NCBI GenBank assembly: GCA_018241505.1
Contig: JAFEDS010000003.1
Location: 1-46,647, forward strand
DNA: 46,647 nucleotides
Source: Pseudomonadota bacterium
GTDB taxonomy: Bacteria > Pseudomonadota > Gammaproteobacteria > Steroidobacterales > Steroidobacteraceae
Direction: 5' to 3'
The translations under genes were made by a program, and so were the position numbers. Below the pieces are notes generated by a model, which worked only from the letters and a program-made list of their open reading frames with translations, ran no database searches and was not told the DNA's origin. This document shows, piece after piece, positions 27,915-36,029 of the stretch (its first letter is position 1; every line of letters begins with the position of its first letter).

Positions 27915-29824
27915 GCCACACGCGCCTTGTCTTTCAATGTCCGTTTCTTCAGGTGAACGAGTAGAAGAGAAATCGCTGCCGGTGTCACGCCAGGGATGCG
28001 CCCCGCCTGGCCCACTGTGGCCGGGCGTGTCTCGCTGAGTTTCTGCCGCACCTCGTGGGACAGGCCCGCGACCTGAACGTAGTCGAGATCCTCAGGCAGC
28101 CGGGTTTCCTCGTTGCGCTGCTGACGCTCGATCTCATCTTGCTGCCGCTCGATGTAGCCCGCGTACTTGGCGCGGACTTCGATTTGCAGGCGAACCTGGG
28201 CGGGCAATCGATCATCCACACCGGACCATTCAGGTTGCCCGGCGATGTCGAGCAGGTCGTCGTAATTCACTTCAGGCCGCAGAAGAAGCTCAAACGCGGA
28301 GAAATCGCGACTGAGCGGAGCGCCTTTGAGGACCCGGTCGGCCCAATCCATGGGGACAGCGCTGGGCTGGATGCGCGTGGAATTCAGACGCTGCAGCTCG
28401 GCGTCCGAAAGGCGGCGCTTTTCCTCAAACAGTCGCCACCGCTCGTCATCGACCAGGCCGAGCTCGCGACCGATAGGCGTCAATCTGAGGTCGGCATTGT
28501 CCTCGCGCAGCAGCAGTCGATGTTCTGCGCGGCTCGTGAACATCCGGTATGGCTCACGGGTTCCCCGCGTCACAAGATCGTCGACGAGCACCCCTATGTA
28601 AGCCTCGCTCCGCTTGGGCAACCAGGCCTCGCGGCCTCTGCACTTGAGCGTTGCGTTGATTCCAGCGAGCAGACCCTGCGCGGCTGCTTCCTCGTATCCG
28701 GTGGTGCCGTTGATCTGCCCGGCGAAGAACAGCCCTTCGAGCGGCTTTGTTTCCAAGGATGGCTTCAGGTCACGCGGATCAAAGAAGTCGTATTCGATGG
28801 CGTAACCTGGCCGTGTGAGATGTGCGTTCTCGAAGCCTCGGATGCTCCGTACGAACTCGTACTGCACGTCAAACGGCAGGCTGGTGGAGATGCCGTTGGG
28901 GTACACCTCGTTGGTGGTCAGGCCCTCTGGCTCGACGAAAATCTGGTGAGACAGCTTGTCCGCGAAGCGCACGACCTTGTCTTCGACTGAAGGGCAGTAG
29001 CGCGGGCCGACCCCTTCAATGACGCCGGTGAATATGGGCGAGCGGTTGGTGGCAGCGCGAATGATCTCGTGTGTGCGTTCGTTTGTACTAGTAATGAAAC
29101 AATTAATCTGTCGGGGATGCTCACTGTCTCGCCCGACGAACGAAAAGACGGGCGTGGGCGTATCGCCCGGCTGAGCCGCCATAACAGAGAAGTTCAGGGA
29201 CCGAGCGTCGATTCGCGGCGGAGTGCCGGTCTTGAGGCGCCCGACCCGGGGATGTAGCTCGCGCAGTCGGGCCGCCAACTTGTTCGAGGGTGGATCGCCC
29301 GCGCGCCCGCCCTGGTAGTTGTCCAGGCCGACGTGAATGCGGCCTCCGAGGAATGTACCCACCGTCAGCACAACCGACGGCGCTTCGAACGCTATACCGG
29401 TTACCGTCACCACACCCCGGACCGTCTGGCCATCCACCAGCAGGTCCCCGGCTTCCTGCTGAAAGAGCGTGAGATTCGGTTGGTTTTCCAGCACCGTGCG
29501 AATCGCCTGCTTATAGAGCTGGCGGTCTGCCTGTGCGCGGGTGGCACGTACTGCAGGCCCTTTACTGGCATTGAGGGTGCGAAACTGAATGCCGGCCCGG
29601 TCCGTGGCGCGTGCCATGACCCCACCGAGAGCATCGATTTCCCGCACCAGGTGGCCTTTTCCGATGCCGCCAATGGCGGGATTGCAGCTCATCTGTCCCA
29701 GCGTCTCGATGCTCTGCGTCAGGAGTAACGTGCGCGCACCCATCCGGGCGGCAGCCAGCGCCGCTTCGGTACCGGCATGGCCGCCACCAATGACGATGAC
29801 GTCAAAGGATTGGGAGAAACGCAT
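27911..29824 (-). CDS. mnmG: tRNA uridine 5-carboxymethylaminomethyl modification enzyme MnmG
   Basis: FAD-dependent subunit that works with MnmE to place cmnm5 on wobble uridine of certain tRNAs. The dinucleotide motif [17 protein letters not shown] starts at residue 13, and [23 protein letters not shown] is the family signature. ATG at 29824 gives 637 aa, the usual length; a longer frame upstream is not plausible. It lies away from rsmG/parA/parB, the usual neighbours near the origin, and is followed by pyrF. Two hairpins lie in its 5' leader (29853-29917), with a candidate promoter upstream. Confidence 0.96.
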   Translation of the reverse strand: MRFSQSFDVIVIGGGHAGTEAALAAARMGARTLLLTQSIETLGQMSCNPAIGGIGKGHLVREIDALGGVMARATDRAGIQFRTLNASKGPAVRATRAQADRQLYKQAIRTVLENQPNLTLFQQEAGDLLVDGQTVRGVVTVTGIAFEAPSVVLTVGTFLGGRIHVGLDNYQGGRAGDPPSNKLAARLRELHPRVGRLKTGTPPRIDARSLNFSVMAAQPGDTPTPVFSFVGRDSEHPRQINCFITSTNERTHEIIRAATNRSPIFTGVIEGVGPRYCPSVEDKVVRFADKLSHQIFVEPEGLTTNEVYPNGISTSLPFDVQYEFVRSIRGFENAHLTRPGYAIEYDFFDPRDLKPSLETKPLEGLFFAGQINGTTGYEEAAAQGLLAGINATLKCRGREAWLPKRSEAYIGVLVDDLVTRGTREPYRMFTSRAEHRLLLREDNADLRLTPIGRELGLVDDERWRLFEEKRRLSDAELQRLNSTRIQPSAVPMDWADRVLKGAPLSRDFSAFELLLRPEVNYDDLLDIAGQPEWSGVDDRLPAQVRLQIEVRAKYAGYIERQQDEIERQQRNEETRLPEDLDYVQVAGLSHEVRQKLSETRPATVGQAGRIPGVTPAAISLLLVHLKKRTLKDKARVA

Positions 29825-29852
29825 CGATTTCCTCACGATAACCGCGGACGCA

Positions 29853-29880
29853 GCCACCAAAGACCGCGCTCTTTGGTGGC
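29853..29880. promoter_or_regulatory. Leader hairpin upstream of mnmG
   Basis: GCCACCAAAGA (29853-29863) and TCTTTGGTGGC (29870-29880) pair perfectly over 11 bp around CCGCGC. It sits 28 bases before the mnmG start, in its predicted leader. No U-run follows, so a termination role is not clear. Confidence 0.5.
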
Positions 29881-29899
29881 GTAAGGTGAACTTGGCTCC

Positions 29900-29917
29900 G
29901 CGCGGCGTGCGCCGCGC
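29900..29917. promoter_or_regulatory. Second leader hairpin upstream of mnmG
   Basis: GCGCGGCG (29900-29907) and CGCCGCGC (29910-29917) form an 8-bp stem with a two-base TG gap between arms. Flanking TTGG and CCAA could extend it. With the first hairpin it makes the leader strongly structured. Confidence 0.4.
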
Positions 29918-29943
29918 CAATAAAATAATCGCGGTTGTCGCGT

Positions 29944-29971
29944 ATTGTAGGGCTCGACGAATTACGAACAA
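29944..29971 (-). promoter_or_regulatory. Candidate mnmG promoter
   Basis: On the minus strand TTGTTC (29966-29971) and TACAAT (29944-29949) are separated by 16 bases, a near-consensus sigma-70 pair. Transcription would begin about 110 bases before the mnmG ATG, so both hairpins would be in the leader. Confidence 0.45.
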
Positions 29972-29989
29972 GGCCAAGGCCCGCACTGC

Positions 29990-31579
29990 GTGAATTTACG
30001 GACGGTTTCTTTGCTGCTGGTGATGGGCATGTTGTGCTCGGGCACGGAGGCGTCGGGGGCCGCTGAGTCCCATGGCGGCAGTACGGGTGCGACAACTGGC
30101 GCGACAGCCGCGGGAGATGCGATCGGCGGCCCTGCGCTCGTCGGACCCACGGCCGGCGCACCTACGGCCGATGGATCCTCCCTAGCACTGACGGCCTGCA
30201 AGCTCGAGGACCCTACGAAGGTGTCCCTTGTTCTGGCCGAATGCGGAGAGCTCCGCGTCCCTGAAAATCCAGCCGAGCCTGGCGGGCGGTCAATTTCCCT
30301 GCACCTTGCCCGCGTTCCCGCCGTCAATCGGCGCAAGCAGCAGGACCCTCTATTTGTAATCGCGGGCGGTCCCGGAATGGCGGCCACCACGTTCTACGCC
30401 TCAGTCGCTTTTGCTTTCGAAAGAATCCACCGCGATCGGGATATTGTGCTCGTTGACCAGCGGGGCACCGGCCAGTCGAACCCTCTCAACTGCACTCTGG
30501 ATGACGACGCTCTGTATCACACCACCGATGCTGAGATTGCCGCGGACGCCAAACGGTGTCTCACGACGTTGGAGAAGACCTCGCGAGTCGAGTTCTATAC
30601 AACCAGTGTCGCAGTTCGAGATCTCGATGCGGTCCGCGTCGCTCTAGGCTATCAGCGCATCAACTTGTACGGCGTCTCTTACGGCACGCGCGTTGCGCAA
30701 CACTACGTGCGTCGATTTCCGGACAAGGCTCGCTCCGTAATCCTCGACGGCGTCGTGCCGCCTCAGGCGGCACTTGGCACCGAGACCGCGATCAATGCAG
30801 AAAATGCCTTGTCGAATATTCTGGCTCGCTGCGCAAACGATTCTGAGTGCAGCAAACACTTCGGCGATCCCGCTACAGCGTATCACTCGCTGCGCACCGC
30901 TCTACAGGCGCACTCGGTCTCGGTGAGCTTGCCCGACCCCTCGAGTGGCGAACCCTCCAAGCTCGAATTCACCCACTACCACCTGGCAACCGTGCTGCGA
31001 CTCGGTAGCTACACTTCGGAGCAGGCAGCGCTGTTACCTTTGATGTTGCATGGAGCCACCGCCGCGTCAGCCAACTTCATACCGCTCGCCTCCCAGTTTT
31101 TGATGGTCAATCGCTCGTATGGCGATGCCGTTGCCTACGGGATGCACAACAGCATCGTGTGCAGTGAAGATGTTCCCTTCTGGGACCTGTCGAAAGTGAA
31201 TCGCAATGAGTTGAAAGATACGTTTCTGGGCACGGCTCAACTCGACGGTCTGAAGAGCATCTGCTCCATCTGGCCGCGCGGACCTATAGACCCGGACTTC
31301 CACACTGAATTGCATTCAGAGGTGCCTGCATTACTGCTGTCTGGAGGTAACGATCCCGTCACGCCCGCAACCGGTGCAGAGCAAGCGAAGCACGGATTCA
31401 CACACAGCGTGCACGTTGTGATCAACGGACTTGGACACGGGCAATTGACCGCACCTTGTGTCGATCGTGTGATGGCGTCCTTCATTTCAAAGGGAGCGGT
31501 CGACGGTCTGGACGTGTCGTGCGTCAAAAACGATGTCCCCCTGCCGTTCTTTCTTACCGTGGGCGGCCCTGCACCGTGA
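29990..31579 (+). CDS. Secreted alpha/beta hydrolase (TAP-like peptidase family)
   Basis: Exported alpha/beta hydrolase of 529 aa resembling tripeptidyl aminopeptidases and proline iminopeptidases (peptidase family S33). The oxyanion motif GGPG is at 126-129, the nucleophile elbow GVSYG at 228-232 (S230), and the TAP-like C-terminal domain supplies D455 and H483 (GLGHG). A signal peptide (residues 1-19) is followed by a Gly/Ala/Thr-rich linker to about 64. The start is GTG at 29990. Its stop overlaps the natA start by 3 bp, so it may be co-transcribed with the NatAB exporter. Confidence 0.85.
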   Translation: MNLRTVSLLLVMGMLCSGTEASGAAESHGGSTGATTGATAAGDAIGGPALVGPTAGAPTADGSSLALTACKLEDPTKVSLVLAECGELRVPENPAEPGGRSISLHLARVPAVNRRKQQDPLFVIAGGPGMAATTFYASVAFAFERIHRDRDIVLVDQRGTGQSNPLNCTLDDDALYHTTDAEIAADAKRCLTTLEKTSRVEFYTTSVAVRDLDAVRVALGYQRINLYGVSYGTRVAQHYVRRFPDKARSVILDGVVPPQAALGTETAINAENALSNILARCANDSECSKHFGDPATAYHSLRTALQAHSVSVSLPDPSSGEPSKLEFTHYHLATVLRLGSYTSEQAALLPLMLHGATAASANFIPLASQFLMVNRSYGDAVAYGMHNSIVCSEDVPFWDLSKVNRNELKDTFLGTAQLDGLKSICSIWPRGPIDPDFHTELHSEVPALLLSGGNDPVTPATGAEQAKHGFTHSVHVVINGLGHGQLTAPCVDRVMASFISKGAVDGLDVSCVKNDVPLPFFLTVGGPAP

Positions 31580-32307
31580 TCGAAGCGACGGGCTTGCAGA
31601 AACATTTTGGAGAGGTGACGGCGGTACGTGACGTGAGCCTGCGCGCCACAGATGGCCGCATTACCGGATTGCTGGGTCCCAACGGAGCCGGCAAATCCAC
31701 AACATTGCGCATGCTCTACACCGTGATTGCCCCCGAGTCGGGCGACGCATTGATCGACGGAGTCAGCATCGTAGGTCAGCCCTTGGAAGCTCGCCGCCGC
31801 ATGGGCGTTCTGCCGCACAACGCCGGCATCTATCCGCACCTGACCGCCCGCGAAAACGTGGAGTATTTCGGGTCATTGCACGGACTCAACCGAAGAGATT
31901 GTGTGGCCCGGACCCAGGAGTTGCTGACCCGGCTGGAAATGGACGAGTTCGCCGACAGAAGCGCAAAAGGATTTTCCCAAGGCCAACGTGTGAAAACCGC
32001 GCTCGCACGTGCACTGATTCACCGACCCCGGAATGTTCTGTTGGACGAGCCGACCAATGGATTGGACGTGATGGCAGTGCGCAGCTTGCGTCGTCTGCTG
32101 GGAAAGCTGCGGGACGACGGACATTGCGTGTTGTTCTCCAGTCATGTGATGCAGGAAGTAGGGGCACTCTGCGACGACGTGGTTGTGATTGCGCATGGGA
32201 CGGTCGTCGCCGCCGGGACGCCAGAGGAGCTCCGTCAGCGAACGGGTGAAGCCAGCCTCGAAGAGGCCTTCGTACGATTGATTGGGACGGGCGAGGGTCT
32301 CTCCTGA
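31576..32307 (+). CDS. natA: ABC transporter ATP-binding protein NatA-like
   Basis: ATPase subunit of 243 aa for a two-gene ABC exporter. Walker A GPNGAGKS is at 34-41, the signature loop is FSQGQRVK instead of the common SGGQ, and VLLDEPTNGLD marks Walker B. The SQGQ form is typical of NatA sodium exporters. The GTG at 31576 overlaps the hydrolase stop, and natB begins at the shared base of its own stop. Na+ export is the likely substrate by family, although NatAB homologues can have other substrates. Confidence 0.88.
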   Translation: MIEATGLQKHFGEVTAVRDVSLRATDGRITGLLGPNGAGKSTTLRMLYTVIAPESGDALIDGVSIVGQPLEARRRMGVLPHNAGIYPHLTARENVEYFGSLHGLNRRDCVARTQELLTRLEMDEFADRSAKGFSQGQRVKTALARALIHRPRNVLLDEPTNGLDVMAVRSLRRLLGKLRDDGHCVLFSSHVMQEVGALCDDVVVIAHGTVVAAGTPEELRQRTGEASLEEAFVRLIGTGEGLS

Positions 32308-33485
32308 TGTGGGCCATATTGAGTGTGTTCCGGAAGGAATTCCGGGAGAACCTTCGTGACCGCCGGACTCTCATTTCGGCTCTGGTTTTCGGACCCTTGT
32401 TCGGGCCGATTCTGTTCGGGGCGGCACTTTCCGTATCAATCGACCGCGGCAGCTCCGCGGCTGACAAACCTGTGACCCTGACAGTGTCTCACGCGGAGCG
32501 TGCACCCAACCTGCTGACTCACCTGAAGCAATACAACATCAAAGTCGAAACAGCCTCATACGACGACGCTGCGGCACGCGATGCCGTCAAAGAACATCGC
32601 AAGCCTTTTGTGTTGATGGTGACCGACGAATTCGGGGAGAACTTTCAGTCGTCGCAGCCGGCACAGCTACTGTTGTACGTTGACTCGTCTGACGCCAACA
32701 ACGCGAAGGACGTGACCCGCATCAAGACGATGCTGAATCAGTACGGGTCGCTGCTCGCAAAACTCCGCGTGATGACGCGGGGCATCGATCCGATGGTTCT
32801 GTCACCGATTGTTATCCATGATGTCGATGTGTCGACCCCGGCGAGCAGATCGGTGCTTGCGCTCGGCACGCTCAGCTACCTGGTGCTGTTGACCATGCTG
32901 ATGGGTGGAATGTATCTGGCCATCGACGCCACTGCAGGTGAACGCGAGCGCGGGTCCCTGGAGCCGCTACTGACGGTGCCCGTACGTCGCGAAAGCTTGA
33001 TCTATGGAAAGATGCTGGCTACGTGTGCATTCATGACGTTGTCACTGTCGCTCACCGTTTCTGCATTCGCCATTGTGCTGCAGTTTGCGGGGCTCGAGCG
33101 GTTCGGAATGAGCGTCAATTTCGGGCCGGTGGTGGCGTTGATGATTGTGGCTTGTTGTCTGCCGCTGGTTCCATTGGGCGCGGCGCTGATGACGATTGTG
33201 GCCGCGTTCACGCGTAGCTATCGGGAGGCACAGACTTACCTGGGCTTGGTTCTGCTGGTACCGACTTTGCCGCTAGTGTTCGCGAGTGTGATGGGACTGC
33301 GGCCCACTTTGAGGCTGATGATGGTGCCGTCATTGAGTCAGCATTTTCTGATTACCAGTTTGCTGCGGGATGAGCCTGTTTCGGGGGTATTTTTGGCGTT
33401 GTCGGTGGGGATGACGTTGGCTGTTGGGGCTGTATTGGTGTTCGTTGCCGGACGGCTTTATCACCGTGAAGCCCTGTTGGGGTAA
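32307..33485 (+). CDS. natB: ABC transporter permease NatB-like
   Basis: Membrane partner of NatA, 392 aa. The N-terminal region RKEFRENLRDRRTL precedes a first helix (about residues 24-44), then an extracytoplasmic domain (to about 190) and five or six C-terminal helices. GERERGSLEPLLTVPVRRESL is typical of the ABC2/NatB permeases. It overlaps natA by 1 bp. The terminator at 33504-33522 ends this transcription unit. Confidence 0.88.
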   Translation: MWAILSVFRKEFRENLRDRRTLISALVFGPLFGPILFGAALSVSIDRGSSAADKPVTLTVSHAERAPNLLTHLKQYNIKVETASYDDAAARDAVKEHRKPFVLMVTDEFGENFQSSQPAQLLLYVDSSDANNAKDVTRIKTMLNQYGSLLAKLRVMTRGIDPMVLSPIVIHDVDVSTPASRSVLALGTLSYLVLLTMLMGGMYLAIDATAGERERGSLEPLLTVPVRRESLIYGKMLATCAFMTLSLSLTVSAFAIVLQFAGLERFGMSVNFGPVVALMIVACCLPLVPLGAALMTIVAAFTRSYREAQTYLGLVLLVPTLPLVFASVMGLRPTLRLMMVPSLSQHFLITSLLRDEPVSGVFLALSVGMTLAVGAVLVFVAGRLYHREALLG

Positions 33486-33503
33486 ATCTTTGAGACGGCC
33501 CGC

Positions 33504-33522
33504 GCCGGCAGCCCGGCTTTTT
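33504..33522 (+). terminator. Rho-independent terminator after natB
   Basis: Stem GCCGG/CCGGC with loop CAGC is followed directly by five T, 18 bases after the natB stop. It would close the hydrolase-natAB unit. Confidence 0.6.
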
Positions 33523-33584
33523 GCGGCTGGACGATTTATGAGTGCCACGGGTTGCGGCGTCCTGGAGAAGGGCCGACGTCAACG

Positions 33585-33974
33585 TCATTTGGCGGCGCCG
33601 GCCTTCAGCATCTTTCGAAGCCGATGCGCGTGCGTATCCGCAAACGCCCGGGCCTCCACTTCAAACCGATTGTTCCAATACCCGCTACGAACGCACTCCA
33701 CCAAATAGCTGCGGATGCTCAGCGTCTTGGGCTCCCATTGTTTGATGACGTGGCAATACTCGTGGAGCATCAGCCACGGATTGTCAAAAAACTCCGTGCC
33801 ACTGCCACGCAGATAAATTCTCCCAGGCCGGGTTGTAGCAATGGCCCGTCCGTGCAGACGCACGAATAGCGAATGCTCGAAAACTTGGACATGATGCACG
33901 GGACTCTCGAACAGCGCCTCCAGCGAAGCACCGACGGTCTCGGGCAAGGAAATTGCGCGTCCAGTCCAGCTCAC
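33585..33974 (-). CDS. Small HExxH putative metalloprotease
   Basis: A 129-residue protein with a zinc-peptidase type motif HEYCH (residues 71-75) in MLHEYCHVIKQW, and acidic residues E105/E107 downstream in NNRFEVEARAFAD that could be the third metal ligand. The layout resembles DUF4157-like small metalloproteases. It begins with GTG, 10 bp from the divergent DUF488 start, so the two share a very small promoter region. Neither signal peptide nor membrane helix is seen. Substrate and activity are unknown. Confidence 0.65.
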   Translation of the reverse strand: MSWTGRAISLPETVGASLEALFESPVHHVQVFEHSLFVRLHGRAIATTRPGRIYLRGSGTEFFDNPWLMLHEYCHVIKQWEPKTLSIRSYLVECVRSGYWNNRFEVEARAFADTHAHRLRKMLKAGAAK

Positions 33975-33984
33975 GGCAACCAGT

Positions 33985-34566
33985 ATGATCTATACCGTCG
34001 GACATTCGAACCATCCCATCGAGCGCTTCATAGGCCTGCTCCAGCCCCATGGCATCACGGCCCTGGCGGACGTCCGTTCGACCCCGTATAGCCGTTTCAA
34101 TCCGCAGTTTCGTCGGGAGAAGTTGCACGCGGCGCTGGCGGCGGCCGGGATCCAGTATGTGTTTCTGGGCGCGGAGCTCGGTGCGCGAAGCGAAGATCCC
34201 GCCGTCTATGGTGCGGACGGTCGCGTCAGCTACGCTTTGCTCGCCAAAACTGACCTTTTCCGTCGCGGTGTCGCGCGGGTCAGGACTGGCATGGCAGACC
34301 ATCGCATTTCACTGATGTGCGCCGAGCGCGAGCCGTTGGAGTGCCACCGGACGATCCTCGTCTCGCGTGAGCTTGTCCGCGAGGGAGTACCCGTGACCCA
34401 TATCCTGGCGGACGGGTCACTGGAGAGTCATGTGCACGCGATGCAGCGGCTGGTCGCGAGCCTGAAGCTGCCGGAGACGGATCTGTTCGGCGATCCCGTG
34501 GAGCGCGCTTTGGATCTGCAGGCGTCGAAAATGGGCTACGCCCGAAAGGACACCGGCGGCAAGTGA
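33985..34566 (+). CDS. DUF488 domain-containing protein
   Basis: A 193-residue protein of the DUF488 family. The diagnostic patterns are TVGHSNHPIERFIGLL, LADVRSTPYSRFNPQF and CAEREPLECHR. The cysteine-histidine pair of the last motif is the presumed functional centre. The biochemical role of the family is not settled to my knowledge. A terminator at 34593-34611 follows. Confidence 0.88.
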   Translation: MIYTVGHSNHPIERFIGLLQPHGITALADVRSTPYSRFNPQFRREKLHAALAAAGIQYVFLGAELGARSEDPAVYGADGRVSYALLAKTDLFRRGVARVRTGMADHRISLMCAEREPLECHRTILVSRELVREGVPVTHILADGSLESHVHAMQRLVASLKLPETDLFGDPVERALDLQASKMGYARKDTGGK

Positions 34567-34592
34567 CGTGGCGCGTTCAACGTATTTCTGAT

Positions 34593-34611
34593 CCAACTCA
34601 TGTTGGTTTTT
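34593..34611 (+). terminator. Rho-independent terminator after the DUF488 gene
   Basis: CCAAC (34593-34597) pairs with GTTGG (34602-34606) around TCAT, followed by five T. It separates the DUF488 unit from the tRNA-like/HEPN locus. Confidence 0.6.
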
Positions 34612-34680
34612 GACGTACCTGGGGACGTTTATTCAGCCATGGGCCCACCAGCCATGGACCCTCATGGGCGAGCGGCGATT

Positions 34681-34709
34681 TTGTGGCAAACGAACGTCAC
34701 GCCCATTAT
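34681..34709 (+). promoter_or_regulatory. Candidate promoter for the tRNA-like element
   Basis: TTGTGG (34681-34686) and CATTAT (34704-34709) are 17 bases apart. Both hexamers are imperfect (three or four of six consensus bases), but the predicted start, about 34716, falls almost exactly at the 5' end of the tRNA-like structure at 34719. Confidence 0.35.
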
Positions 34710-34718
34710 GCTGAGTTC

Positions 34719-34800
34719 GTGTGGGGGCTCGTGGTCGGGGCGTCGGCCGATTAATCAGCAATATTGAAAGCCGAAAACTAGGTTCGAATCCTAGCCACAC
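34719..34800 (+). ncRNA. tRNA-like sequence with a 22-base anticodon loop
   Basis: The arms of a cloverleaf can be laid out in tRNA order: acceptor GTGTGG/CCACAC (6 bp; 34719-34724 with 34795-34800), GG linker, D stem GCTC/GGGC around GTGGTCG, one G, anticodon stem TCGGC/GCCGA (34743-34747 with 34770-34774), AAA, then a canonical T arm CTAGG-TTCGAAT-CCTAG. The anticodon loop has 22 bases instead of 7. No 3' CCA is encoded and the U8/A14 positions are unusual. It may be a real tRNA-like RNA, a degraded tRNA, or an attachment-site remnant. A normal functional tRNA is unlikely. Confidence 0.5.
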
Positions 34801-34804
34801 ACAG

Positions 34805-35581
34805 ATGATGACTCCCGCGCTGCAGAATTTCCTGGACCAAACTGGCAAGATGGTCCACTACCTCAATACGATCGCCGTTGGCTTGTCGGCCGTAGAGGCG
34901 GGCGTAGCCAAAAAGCCTGTCGGCTTGGACATCTCGTGGAGTCCGCACAACGTTGTCGCATCGGCGCGGCAGGCGCGCGCCTATGCTCTGCGCGCCACCA
35001 TTGTGACCGTTGCGGAAGAAATCGGGTCGTTTATTTCGGACCTCGCAAAATATCCCGGTGTGATGCTTGATCTGTCGACGAAGAAAGAGCGATGGGAGAA
35101 ATTTGCAGCAGTCAAGGATCATTTTTCCTTGGCTGAAGATCATCGTTATATTGGCCCGCTGCTCGTCATACATTGGCGTAACAGGATCATTCACCGCAAC
35201 TCGAACGCGGGACTGACGAAAGCGCAGCGAGATGCATTTATCGAGGAAACTCGAGTCGTAAAGGATAACTACAAAAACCTCGACCCAAGCCTTGTCTTGG
35301 AGCATTTTGAGCGGAATACACCGACGCTCAAGGATGTTTCTTCGTTGATCGCCATGTCGATAAACTTCGCCAAATCCGTCTCTGGCCTCATTCAAGGCCC
35401 GACATCGGCTGAAGAGGTTACCAAATGGATTGAGTGTCTATCGTTGACAGGAGATCTCGACCGAGTTCGACGTGTGGGAGCATCCAAAGGAAAGGAACAT
35501 CAGAGCGTCACAGCTTTTCTTACCACTCATTGCCCTTCGCTTCTGGCGCCGTACTTTTTCTACATCGGTGACAACGGCTGA
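34805..35581 (+). CDS. Putative HEPN-domain protein
   Basis: A 258-residue soluble protein with no clear family match, helical by composition. The segment VIHWRNRIIHRNSN carries R125-N126-xxx-H130, the RNxxxH motif that forms the active site of HEPN ribonucleases (RxxxxH with a polar second residue). Upstream E/D-rich helices (TVAEEIG, SDLAK) fit the HEPN four-helix bundle. The ATG at 34805 (or 34808) follows the tRNA-like sequence by 4 bases; a frame reading through the tRNA-like sequence is not credible. Codon use is more A+T-rich than in flanking genes, implying transfer. A ribonuclease role is inference. Confidence 0.6.
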   Translation: MMTPALQNFLDQTGKMVHYLNTIAVGLSAVEAGVAKKPVGLDISWSPHNVVASARQARAYALRATIVTVAEEIGSFISDLAKYPGVMLDLSTKKERWEKFAAVKDHFSLAEDHRYIGPLLVIHWRNRIIHRNSNAGLTKAQRDAFIEETRVVKDNYKNLDPSLVLEHFERNTPTLKDVSSLIAMSINFAKSVSGLIQGPTSAEEVTKWIECLSLTGDLDRVRRVGASKGKEHQSVTAFLTTHCPSLLAPYFFYIGDNG

Positions 35582-35922
35582 CGATTCGAAGAGACCAGGA
35601 GTCTGGGCGCATCAGGCCTACCGCCGGCTATCATGGCTGTCCGGGATAGAGCGGAGTTCCCCAGCAATTAAGCCGCAGCGAGCTTGCGGACGACCGCCAG
35701 AGCTTTTTTGGGGCGATGTGCCCGCCGGAAGCCGGACAGGCTAAATGTTTTTGTCTGTCCTTTGGATTTCAGCCACTGTACGGTCCGTGGGCCAGTGTTC
35801 CAGCGTATGAACTTCGATCGCGGCTTCCAGCGAAAGTCGTTGGACACGCCAATAGCCCCTCGAGTCTGCTCAGATCCGTCCAGGCAGCAGCGGTACACCC
35901 TTAACATAAACTACTGATTTAT

Positions 35923-35939
35923 ATCAGATAAAATCTGAT
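35923..35939. repeat. Perfect 7-bp inverted repeat, possible operator
   Basis: ATCAGAT and ATCTGAT are perfect inverted copies separated by AAA. It lies about 90 bp upstream of the antitoxin gene. It could be a regulator site or hairpin; no T-run follows. Confidence 0.4.
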
Positions 35940-35971
35940 GTGATTCAAATAACCCGACGTGTCCCGATCAC

Positions 35972-36002
35972 TTGACGGATGCGTCTACTCGCGTATTATA
36001 CG
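35972..36002 (+). promoter_or_regulatory. Antitoxin promoter with overlapping palindromic operator
   Basis: TTGACG (35972-35977) and TATTAT (35994-35999) are spaced 16 bases, a good sigma-70 promoter. The palindrome CGTAT-T-ATACG (35992-36002) covers the -10 box, the usual place for an autoregulating Xre antitoxin to bind. The binding itself is inferred. Confidence 0.55.
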
Positions 36003-36029
36003 TAAATCTGTATATTTGAGATCGGGCCG

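Larger units (their letters stand above)
35582..36029. other. 448-bp stretch without a confident gene
   Basis: Between the HEPN-type gene and the antitoxin no gene is convincing. A 79-residue open frame on the minus strand (35668-35907, beginning MLRVYRCC) is basic and of unknown origin and could be a remnant. The 3' part is A+T-rich and holds an inverted repeat at 35923-35939 and the antitoxin promoter. Confidence 0.5.

Noticed and set aside
29990-30049. Lipoprotein signal in the secreted hydrolase
   Set aside because: VMGMLC does not fit the lipobox, which needs a small residue directly before the cysteine.
34719-34800. Ordinary tRNA gene
   Set aside because: The anticodon loop is 22 bases and no CCA end is encoded, so a functional standard tRNA is unlikely.
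35668-35907. 79-residue minus-strand open frame
   Set aside because: No recognisable family, no convincing ribosome site, and surrounded by noncoding sequence; kept only as a possible remnant.
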